6,989 bases of DNA from Candidatus Aminicenantota bacterium (GTDB taxonomy: Bacteria; Acidobacteriota; Aminicenantia; Aminicenantales; UBA8522), in NCBI GenBank assembly GCA_016934895.1, contig JAFGRZ010000292.1:1-6989 (forward strand), read 5' to 3'. Below the pieces are notes generated by a model. That model was not told the DNA's origin. It ran no database searches and saw nothing but the letters and a program-made list of their open reading frames with translations. Positions within the stretch are counted from its first letter, which is position 1; each line of letters opens with the position of its first letter. Below are positions 1 to 5,359 of this stretch, in pieces. A program made the position numbers and the translations under genes.

Positions 1-348
1 GCCGAAAGGGAAAAAGCGCCGAAAAAGAAGAAACGCCGCCATCCCCTGGTCAAGAGGATGACCCCGAACGCCATCGTCAGGCGGATGCGCATGGGCACGG
101 AATCCGTTTCGGTCTGCCTCGACTTCTTCGGCCCGCTCGGCCCGGAATGTTTCTCGGAGGGAAACGTCGTCTATGTCAACCGCGACCATCCGCTTTTCCA
201 GAGGGAATCCCGCAAGGCGGCGACCCAAACCATGTACATCGCCCGGCTGGTCACCCAGGAAATCTCCCTGATGAAGGAAACACGGAGCCCGCGCCTGGCC
301 TACAGCCGCCAGAGCCAGCTCCTCAAGGACGCCTTCGCCGAAGAATAA
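1..348 (+). CDS. C-terminal end of a protein, possibly a GHKL/HSP90-like ATP-binding protein (5' end outside window)
   Basis: The frame is open from the first base to a TAA at 346-348, giving 115 residues with no start inside that is clearly the true one (the ATG at 58 is internal to the open frame). The visible part starts with a Lys/Arg-rich stretch (residues about 2-20, including KKKKRR). A compact alpha/beta segment follows with VVYVNRDHPLF (about residues 56-66) and an amphipathic helix carrying MYIARLVTQEISLM. The hydrophobic-strand plus N-x-DHP pattern resembles the C-terminal region of large proteins with an N-terminal GHKL (HATPase_c_3) domain. That is recalled family knowledge and the ATPase domain itself is not visible, so the functional call is weak. 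Codon use is strongly GC-ending, which supports real coding. The gene converges on the peptidase gene, with 83 bases between the stop codons. Confidence 0.55.
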   Translation, partial: AEREKAPKKKKRRHPLVKRMTPNAIVRRMRMGTESVSVCLDFFGPLGPECFSEGNVVYVNRDHPLFQRESRKAATQTMYIARLVTQEISLMKETRSPRLAYSRQSQLLKDAFAEE

Positions 349-368
349 CCGGCCGGTAAGAATTTCTT

Positions 369-395
369 GGGGGTCAGGTCTCAACATTCAGCAAG
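369..395 (+). repeat. REP-like intergenic repeat, copy A
   Basis: This lies in the convergent gap between two stop codons. It begins GGGGGTCAGG and contains TCAGGTCTCAACA (374-386). The same 13-mer occurs in reverse orientation at 5276-5288, and GGGGGTCAGG recurs in reverse orientation at 5058-5067. Motifs of this kind are familiar as dispersed REP-type elements mobilised by RAYT (Y1) transposases, but no RAYT gene is in this window. The element could mark the 3' ends of the two convergent transcripts; no classical stem plus T-tract terminator is seen. Confidence 0.5.
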
Positions 396-405
396 AATTA
401 AGAAT

Positions 406-415
406 TGGTGACAGT
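406..415 (+). repeat. Short motif matching the inverted element at the right window edge
   Basis: TGGTGACAGT here is the exact reverse complement of the last ten bases of the window (6980-6989). The similarity continues loosely, with GATCG after the motif here and ATATCG on the reverse strand there. It directly follows copy A and precedes the peptidase stop codon. It probably belongs to the same family of dispersed intergenic repeats, but ten bases alone could be chance. Confidence 0.35.
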
Positions 416-431
416 GATCGGGGGAATATTC

Positions 432-3400
432 TTATTTCTTTTCTTTCAACCCCTTGGCGGTGCGGTCTTCGAGCGGCGGGGCCGGTGTCCTTCGGGGCGG
501 ATTCGCCTTCAATAATTTCAGCACTTCGTCGACCACCGTTTCGATCTGGGGATCGCGGCCCTGCACCAGGATATTGGGATCGTCCCAGACCTCGACGTCT
601 GGGGACACGCCTTCGCCCTCCCAAAACCAATGCCCGTCGTTGTCGTAAAGACGGCCTCCGGGCACGGTGATCCCTCCTCCATCGATGAGCTCGTGGCCGG
701 TGGCCGGTCCGACGAGAATGCCCAACGTGTGTTCGCCCACGATGGGCCCGGCCTTCAACTCCTGAAACGCCCAGGGCAAGCCGTCGCCGCCCGAGCCGGC
801 CCAGCCGTTGATCAACATGCCCTTCGGTCCGGGATTGGTTTTTACGGGCAAGGTATGGTCTTTTCCGTGCCGCCAATGCAAATTGTAGACGACCGGCCGC
901 TGCAGCAATTCCAGAAAGCGATCGGCCAACTGGCCGCCGCCGTTGAAGCGCTCGTCAATGATAAATCCTTTTTTGTCCAGTTGTCCGTAATACATCCGGA
1001 CCAATTCCAGCTGTCCGCGGCCGCCGGTGTTCGACATGTACACGTAGCCGAGCCGACCGTCGGAGAGTTTATCCACCAGCTTCCGGTTGTTCTCGATCCA
1101 CTCCAGGTAGCGCAGGTTGCTTTCCTCCTGCTGGGTCAGACACTTGATGACGTGCTGTTTGCCGTCCTCTTTTTTCCCCGAGCGGCTGACGGTCAGTGAG
1201 ACCGTCTTTCCCGAAAGCCCCTCAAAGGCCGCGTAGGGATCTTTCCCGGGATCGAGGTCCACCCCGTTGACAGCCAAAATATAGTCGCCGGGTTTCACAT
1301 CCACGCCGGGTTGATCGAAGGGTGAACGGACTTCCGTATCCCATGCGGCCGGTGTCACGATGCGCTTGATCCGGTACAGATCGTTATTCAATTCCCAATC
1401 GATTCCCAGGTAGCCGTTAAGACGAGGGGTCACGCTTTCGGCATCACCGCCGAACGTATAGGTATGGCCGGCGCTGAGTTCCGCCGCCAGGTTCGACTGG
1501 ATGTTGCTGACGTCCCAGCGCGTGCGGGCGTCCTCGATCAATGCGCCGTAGCGGTCCCGCAAGGCTTCCCAATCGACCTGATGCATGTTGGGATCGTAAA
1601 AGAAATCCCGGTGCCGGCGCCAGGTGTCCTGGAATATCTGACGCCATTCCTCCCTGGGAACGAGATCCATCACCAGGCCGGAAGTCGGGATCGGCTTCTC
1701 GATCTTCTGCTTCGGCTCCGGCTTGACGATCCCGTACCGGCCCTTGCAGTTGACCAACAGGGCTTTGCCATCGGCGGTGACCACGGCGTCATCGACGTCG
1801 GAGATAATGGTCTCTTCCTCGCGCTTCTCGAAATCATAATAGATAAGGGACGCCGATTCTTCGCCGGACCCGGTATTCGGAGCTCTCAGATAGACCAGCT
1901 TTCCCTGGAACGGCGCCAATCCTCCGAAATTCCCGGCTTTCGGCGGCAGGATCACAACGCGGGCTTCCAGGTTATCGAAGTCCACATTCACGGCGATTTC
2001 GGGCGCCTCCTTTTCGGGCTTCTTTTCCTCTTCGGCCGCGCTCTCCTCTTTCTTTTCCGGCTTCTTCTCTTCCTTCTTGAGTTCATCGTTCCTGGGTTGA
2101 AGGAGCGAAGGCGCATCTTTGGTCAGGCTGAGCGAGGCGATTTGCGTGGAATTCGGATAGACCCACGTTCCGTCACCCATGTCCGAATAGGCCGCGGAGA
2201 AGCTGCGATTGGTCAGGTAAAACAGGTATTTGCCGTCGGCGCTGAACACGGGGCAGATATCCTCAAAATAGCCGCTGGTTGCCTGAGAGGACTTCTGATT
2301 CTTGACATCATAAAGGAAGACGGCGTTATTGGCGTTGTCCAGGCCTTGGGTAAAGGCGATCCATTTTGAATCGGGAGACCAGGCAATGGGATAGCCGAAG
2401 CGGGAGCCATGACCGAGGTTCCAATTCGTGTTGCCGGCCGCCGTCACCTTTTTGCTTACGACGTCCAGGACCGAGATGGTATTCGTCTCGTCGATGAAGG
2501 CCAGTTTTTTGCTGTCCGGTGACCAAAACAGGGTATACCCGAAACCCTTGTTCCGGTTGGTCAACTTTTCCGGTTCCGAACGGCCGTCACTGGCCTGGAG
2601 ATAGATCTCGTATTCCCCGGACCGGTCGCTCCAGTAGGCGACGGTTTTCCCATCCGGTGACCAGGCGGGACTATGGTCGAAGGCGCCGCTCGTTTTCGTC
2701 AGGTTGATGACAAATCCCTCGAGGACGGGCACATTGAAGAGCTCGCCCCGGGCCTCGAATACGATCCGCTTTCCCTCGGGAGCAGCCGTCATGTTGCGGA
2801 TATCCTTGCTGACGTCCTTGGAAGTGGGCATTTCCATGGCCAGGTCGCTGACGACATTGACCGTCACCGGCTTGTATTGCCGGCTGCCCAGGTCCATCAA
2901 GTATATTATGCCGCCCGCTTCGAAGACGATATCCCGGTTTCCCGCCGACATATAGGAAATATCGAAATCATCAAATTCGGTGATCTGCGACGACGTTTTC
3001 GTCTTGGTGTCGTAAACCCAGATGTTGAGACGCATGTTCTCCCCCTGGTCGGAGAGGAAGTAGACTTTGTCTCCCACCCAGGCCGGTTTCCCGTCTATCG
3101 CTTTGTTGCGGGTGATGTTTTCGGCGGTGTTTCTCGTGAGGTCGTAGATGATGATATCCGAGGCGAGGCCGCCGCGGTATCTCTTGAAAGGAAAGTTCTC
3201 TGTGATCTTCGTGATGTAGGCCAGGGAGTTTCCGTCGGGGGAGTAGCTGGCCAATTCCCCGTAGGGGATCTTCAATTTTTCGGGGAATCCGCCGCTTTTT
3301 GAGACCAAATAAAATTGGTTGATGCGCTGGATGCCGCTTTCGCGGGCCGAGGCGAACAGTATGTGCTCCCCGTCCGGATGCCAGTCGATCATTCTGTCGG

Positions 3401-3719
3401 CGAACGATTGATAGGTGACCCGGGTCGGCACCCCGCCCAGGGCGGGCATCACATAGACATCCTGGTTTCCGTTATAGCCGGCCGTGAAGGCGATCCATTT
3501 TCCGTCCGGCGAAAACCGGGGCCACGATTCCTCTCCGGGGGAATGGGTCACCTGGATGGCCGTCCCCCCTGTTTTAGGCATGATCCAGATGTCGCCGCCA
3601 TAGACGAAGGTGATCTGTGTGTCGGAGACATCCATGGTGCGCATCAGCTTGGCGCTGATCTGGCCGAACGCGGTGGTGGCTAGAAAGAGAGCACTCAACA
3701 TCAAAAGATACTTTTTCAT
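432..3719 (-). CDS. Exported tricorn protease homologue (family S41, beta-propeller/PDZ/catalytic domains)
   Basis: This gene encodes a large serine peptidase of 1095 residues, expected to trim oligopeptides in the periplasm or outside the cell. Residues 1-19 form a Sec signal peptide (MKK, hydrophobic core, AFG before Gln20; no lipobox Cys). Beta-propeller repeats of the xSPDGKxIAF type occur near residues 65-80, 110-122, 157-170, 349-363, 395-408, 443-457 and 489-502. A Lys/Glu/Pro linker lies at about 545-574. Helical domain C1 follows at about 684-760, a PDZ domain at about 763-850 (GDYILAVNGVDL at 811-822), and catalytic domain C2 at about 870-1070. Likely catalytic residues are His752 (in SAGHTY), Ser976 (in AGSGGD) and Glu1034 (in WEGEGVSPD); FNGGG is at 925-929. 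The length matches archaeal tricorn (about 1070). The residue after the nucleophile is Gly, where archaeal tricorn has Asp. I chose the ATG at 3719 because the signal peptide starts there, preceded by GGAGGT; the frame stays open to 3884, but that extension is not protein-like. It is a single-gene unit, divergent from the toxin-antitoxin module. Confidence 0.93.
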   Translation of the reverse strand: MKKYLLMLSALFLATTAFGQISAKLMRTMDVSDTQITFVYGGDIWIMPKTGGTAIQVTHSPGEESWPRFSPDGKWIAFTAGYNGNQDVYVMPALGGVPTRVTYQSFADRMIDWHPDGEHILFASARESGIQRINQFYLVSKSGGFPEKLKIPYGELASYSPDGNSLAYITKITENFPFKRYRGGLASDIIIYDLTRNTAENITRNKAIDGKPAWVGDKVYFLSDQGENMRLNIWVYDTKTKTSSQITEFDDFDISYMSAGNRDIVFEAGGIIYLMDLGSRQYKPVTVNVVSDLAMEMPTSKDVSKDIRNMTAAPEGKRIVFEARGELFNVPVLEGFVINLTKTSGAFDHSPAWSPDGKTVAYWSDRSGEYEIYLQASDGRSEPEKLTNRNKGFGYTLFWSPDSKKLAFIDETNTISVLDVVSKKVTAAGNTNWNLGHGSRFGYPIAWSPDSKWIAFTQGLDNANNAVFLYDVKNQKSSQATSGYFEDICPVFSADGKYLFYLTNRSFSAAYSDMGDGTWVYPNSTQIASLSLTKDAPSLLQPRNDELKKEEKKPEKKEESAAEEEKKPEKEAPEIAVNVDFDNLEARVVILPPKAGNFGGLAPFQGKLVYLRAPNTGSGEESASLIYYDFEKREEETIISDVDDAVVTADGKALLVNCKGRYGIVKPEPKQKIEKPIPTSGLVMDLVPREEWRQIFQDTWRRHRDFFYDPNMHQVDWEALRDRYGALIEDARTRWDVSNIQSNLAAELSAGHTYTFGGDAESVTPRLNGYLGIDWELNNDLYRIKRIVTPAAWDTEVRSPFDQPGVDVKPGDYILAVNGVDLDPGKDPYAAFEGLSGKTVSLTVSRSGKKEDGKQHVIKCLTQQEESNLRYLEWIENNRKLVDKLSDGRLGYVYMSNTGGRGQLELVRMYYGQLDKKGFIIDERFNGGGQLADRFLELLQRPVVYNLHWRHGKDHTLPVKTNPGPKGMLINGWAGSGGDGLPWAFQELKAGPIVGEHTLGILVGPATGHELIDGGGITVPGGRLYDNDGHWFWEGEGVSPDVEVWDDPNILVQGRDPQIETVVDEVLKLLKANPPRRTPAPPLEDRTAKGLKEKK

Positions 3720-3722
3720 GTG

Positions 3723-3728
3723 ACCTCC
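3723..3728 (-). promoter_or_regulatory. Ribosome binding site of the tricorn-like gene
   Basis: On the minus strand GGAGGT is followed by three bases and then ATG at 3719. The spacing is short, but the match to the anti-Shine-Dalgarno sequence is strong. It decides the start in favour of the signal-peptide Met over the ATG codons further upstream. Confidence 0.7.
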
Positions 3729-3741
3729 AGGAGTTGATGAT

Positions 3742-3768
3742 TTTGTCCATCCGCTTATCAAGGACAAA
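3742..3768 (-). promoter_or_regulatory. Inverted repeat in the 5' leader of the tricorn-like gene
   Basis: TTTGTCC (3742-3748) and GGACAAA (3762-3768) are perfect 7-base complements separated by 13 bases. The repeat lies about 13 bases upstream of the Shine-Dalgarno sequence in the minus-strand leader. It could form an RNA hairpin or serve as a dyad operator. Nothing else in the sequence decides between these, and chance is possible. Confidence 0.35.
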
Positions 3769-3791
3769 TTGCAGACGTGCAAGATATCCTC

Positions 3792-3797
3792 ATTATA
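3792..3797 (-). promoter_or_regulatory. Possible -10 box (TATAAT) for the tricorn-like gene
   Basis: A perfect TATAAT lies on the minus strand within TATATATAATGAGG, which would place the transcript start near 3785 and give a leader of about 65 bases. The -35 region about 17 bases upstream matches TTGACA poorly (about 3 of 6), so the call rests on the -10 box, its position and the AT-rich surroundings. Confidence 0.4.
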
Positions 3798-3946
3798 TAT
3801 ACGGCAATACAGATTGATAGTTTTAGAGTTCTCCTCCGAATCCATCACCCTCCTCGAGGCCAAAAATGTGTGCCCCATTATCAACCTTTTGATTTACAAA
3901 AAAAATCTGAATCAGCGCGTATTATTGAATTGTAGATATTTTAACT

Positions 3947-3954
3947 ACGATCGT
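3947..3954. promoter_or_regulatory. Palindrome just upstream of the antitoxin gene, candidate operator
   Basis: ACGATCGT is a perfect 8-bp palindrome ending nine bases before the ATG of the winged-helix/nucleotidyltransferase gene. The encoded protein has its own DNA-binding domain, so an autoregulatory operator here is plausible, but the site is short. I see no convincing -35/-10 pair for this operon in the AT-rich stretch 3890-3960. Confidence 0.25.
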
Positions 3955-3962
3955 GGTAAAAT

Positions 3963-4565
3963 ATGCCACAAATGCATAACTATGAGATTTTAGAACGGTT
4001 ATTCGCGTCTAAGCTAAGGGTAAGGTTGCTGGATGCTTTTTTGAGCACTCCGGCCGCGAGTTTTTATGTCCGTGAGCTCTCTCGAAAAATCAAGGAGGAC
4101 GCCACGAATATCTCCAGGGAGTTGAGAAACCTTGAAGCTGCCGGTCTCCTAATAAGCGAACTCAGAGGAAATCAAAAATACTATTCTGCATCTGAAGACT
4201 TTTTCTTATACCCTGAACTCAAGGCGATCATATTTAAGACGACGGGAGTTCAAGGCCTCTTGAGAAAGACCCTGCAAGAGCTTGCGGGAATCGAGGTGGC
4301 TTTCATTTACGGCTCCTACGCTACGGGCAAAGAGGCGCCACATAGTGATATTGATGTCCTGATTATCGGGAAGCCCAACCTAGGAAAACTCGGAACAAGT
4401 ATGGATAATCTCGAAGAACAATTGTCGAGAGAGGTCAATTACATCTGCTTTGATCGCGGGGAATTTGAAGAGCGCAAGAAACGGGGCGATCCTTTTATTG
4501 CCGAAGTCCTGTCGGAACGAAAAATTTTCCTTGCAGGATCAGAAGATGAACTTCGAGGAACTTGA
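3963..4565 (+). CDS. Winged-helix plus MNT-type nucleotidyltransferase (antitoxin of an MNT/HEPN pair)
   Basis: The 200-residue product has an N-terminal winged helix-turn-helix (about residues 8-75: FYVRELSRKI, then NISRELRNLEAAGLL and a wing). A minimal nucleotidyltransferase fold of the DNA polymerase beta superfamily follows (about 100-195). The motif GS-x10-D-x-D is exact, with Gly117, Ser118, Asp129 and Asp131. In characterised MNT/HEPN modules this type of enzyme neutralises the HEPN toxin by transferring AMP to a toxin tyrosine; the same role is inferred here. The position where many polymerase-beta-type transferases have a third acidic residue reads REVNYICF, with Asn159 as the likely equivalent. 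The stop overlaps the HEPN gene by 20 bases, so the two are translationally coupled. The ATG at 3963 has only a weak upstream GGT; the ATG at 3972 is an alternative start. GC is visibly lower than in the flanking genes, which suggests acquisition by transfer. The winged helix may autoregulate the operon (inference). Confidence 0.85.
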   Translation: MPQMHNYEILERLFASKLRVRLLDAFLSTPAASFYVRELSRKIKEDATNISRELRNLEAAGLLISELRGNQKYYSASEDFFLYPELKAIIFKTTGVQGLLRKTLQELAGIEVAFIYGSYATGKEAPHSDIDVLIIGKPNLGKLGTSMDNLEEQLSREVNYICFDRGEFEERKKRGDPFIAEVLSERKIFLAGSEDELRGT

Positions 4566-5019
4566 GAAGCTGGGCTCTCTCAGGAAAGATAAATCCAATT
4601 TCCGGCAAGTTCGGACTCTCCTGGATCGTTCTGAAGAGGACCTGGCAACTTCGAAATCTAATCTACAAATCGATACAGAGTGGGCCTATGCCATTGCCTA
4701 TCATGCAATGCTCAGGGCGGGGAGAGCTCTCATGATCAGCTTCGGTTATCGACCCGCCGGGAAAGATCAGCATAAGACTATTGTTCTTTTTACAAAAGCA
4801 CTCTTTGGAACTGGGCTAAAAGACCTGATCGGAGTTTTCGATCGAATGCGTCGGAAGCGCCACGATTTTATATACGAGCCTGATCGTCCTATAACTCGCC
4901 AAGAGGCAGAACAGGGAATCTTGGATGCTGAGGCGCTGCTCGGTCAAATTAAGGCTATAGTAAGAGAGAAAGACCCTCAGAAAGGTATGGGAATATACAA
5001 CTTCAAAGGAAAGAAGTGA
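4546..5019 (+). CDS. HEPN-domain protein (putative RNase toxin of an MNT/HEPN pair)
   Basis: The 157-residue product is almost entirely helical, as expected for HEPN. Helix 1 lies at about 18-40, the helix with AYAIAYHAMLRAGRALMI at about 47-65, and the signature region FDRMRRKRHDFIYE at 98-111 gives R100-x5-H106, within the Rx4-6H pattern of HEPN ribonucleases. The partner transferase gene immediately upstream supports a toxin role, cutting RNA when unmodified. The well-studied HepT motif is R-x4-H-x-Y with the Tyr as AMP acceptor; here the residue two after His is Phe108 and the nearest Tyr is Tyr110. I chose the ATG at 4546 because AGGA (4535-4538) lies seven bases before it and it gives a 20-base overlap with the upstream gene. 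A longer frame to 4450 would overlap by 116 bases and adds no domain. A non-toxic HEPN adaptor role cannot be excluded. Confidence 0.83.
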   Translation: MNFEELEKLGSLRKDKSNFRQVRTLLDRSEEDLATSKSNLQIDTEWAYAIAYHAMLRAGRALMISFGYRPAGKDQHKTIVLFTKALFGTGLKDLIGVFDRMRRKRHDFIYEPDRPITRQEAEQGILDAEALLGQIKAIVREKDPQKGMGIYNFKGKK

Positions 5020-5057
5020 TTATTCCGGGAGCCTTGGCCAGATACTAGAATTCTTTT

Positions 5058-5067
5058 CCTGACCCCC
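5058..5067 (-). repeat. REP-like motif at the left edge of the orphan reading frame
   Basis: On the minus strand this is GGGGGTCAGG, the same ten bases as the start of copy A (369-378), in opposite orientation. It continues with AAAAGAATTC instead of TCTCAACA, so it could be a related repeat or a partial copy. It lies at the likely junction between the HEPN gene and the gene remnant. Confidence 0.35.
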
Positions 5068-5250
5068 CAGGCCGCCTTCGCCCACGCGCTTGGCTTTTCC
5101 TCTGAATTAATCTCCCTCCTCGAAGCCGACAAACGCGCGCCGGCCCTCGCCACCACCAAGCTTGTTCTGCCCTTTGTCGGGTTTCCGCCGCTCATCTCGG
5201 GAATCCTGTTCCTCATTCTCTGGAGGCTCTCTCGGAGCCCGAATACCTGA
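5059..5250 (+). pseudogene. Start-less tail of a membrane protein gene (likely remnant)
   Basis: The frame is open from just after the HEPN stop at 5019 to a TGA at 5248-5250, with no ATG, GTG or TTG in it. From about 5059 it has protein-like composition and strongly GC-ending codons, unlike random intergenic DNA. It encodes about 63 residues. First comes an Ala/Leu-rich amphipathic part (AAFAHALGF, ELISLLEADKRAPAL). Then a hydrophobic membrane segment with a Gly-Phe-Pro-Pro kink (KLVLPFVGFPPLISGILFLILW) and a positive end (RLSRS) suggest a C-terminal transmembrane anchor. No ribosome binding site is present and the frame abuts repeat-like sequence on both sides. The best reading is the 3' end of a gene whose front was lost in a rearrangement. 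I do not recognise the family. CTG initiation at 5059 is possible but unlikely. Confidence 0.5.
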
Positions 5251-5263
5251 ATTGCTCCCGGCT

Positions 5264-5290
5264 TGAATTGTTGATTGTTGAGACCTGAAC
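5264..5290 (-). repeat. REP-like intergenic repeat, copy B (inverted relative to copy A)
   Basis: On the minus strand this reads GTTCAGGTCTCAACA followed by ATCAACAATTCA. The 13-mer TCAGGTCTCAACA (5276-5288 reversed) is identical to copy A, and about 18 of the first 20 bases match in total. Copies A and B face each other across about 4.9 kb holding the peptidase gene, the MNT/HEPN module and the orphan frame. Confidence 0.5.
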
Positions 5291-5321
5291 GCAATATCAT
5301 TTTCCGGTTTTGCACCCTTCG

Positions 5322-5350
5322 TTGACAGCCGCCCGCCGGCGGGCTATCCT
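5322..5350 (+). promoter_or_regulatory. Sigma70-type promoter of the disulfide oxidoreductase gene
   Basis: A perfect -35 TTGACA (5322-5327) and a good -10 TATCCT (5345-5350) are separated by exactly 17 bases. Transcription would start near 5357, only a few bases before the ATG at 5360, so the transcript would be leaderless or nearly so. This agrees with the absence of a Shine-Dalgarno sequence before the gene. The spacer is almost filled by a palindrome, described separately. Confidence 0.75.
5331..5344. promoter_or_regulatory. Perfect 14-bp GC palindrome in the promoter spacer, candidate operator
   Basis: GCCCGCCGGCGGGC is its own reverse complement and occupies 14 of the 17 spacer bases, ending directly at the -10 box. 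A dyad in this position is typical of sites bound by dimeric regulators. In a GC-rich genome a GC palindrome can also arise by drift or be a common spacer or repeat sequence. Confidence 0.4.
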
Positions 5351-5359
5351 TTCACCGCC

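Noticed and set aside
1464..2369. Open frame (301 codons) on the plus strand inside the tricorn-like gene
   Set aside because: It is fully antisense to the continuous peptidase frame. Its Leu/Phe-rich stretch is the complement of the Lys/Glu linker codons and not a true membrane region.
3720..3884. N-terminal extension of the peptidase by 55 residues to an upstream ATG
   Set aside because: The extension would bury a clear signal peptide, ignores the GGAGGT site before the ATG at 3719, and overlaps the likely -10 box and leader.
4450..4545. N-terminal extension of the HEPN protein by 32 residues
   Set aside because: It would overlap the transferase gene by 116 bases and is not domain-like. 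The ATG at 4546 has an AGGA site at good spacing.
5234..5260. GGAGC/GCTCC inverted pair after the orphan tail as a terminator
   Set aside because: The stem is only five bases with a long loop and no T-tract, so it is not distinguishable from chance.
4977..5315. Minus-strand frame of 112 codons across the gap after the toxin gene
   Set aside because: It runs through the repeat motifs and the antisense of the HEPN 3' end, has low-complexity Arg/Ser composition, and the plus-strand tail in the same region has better coding character.
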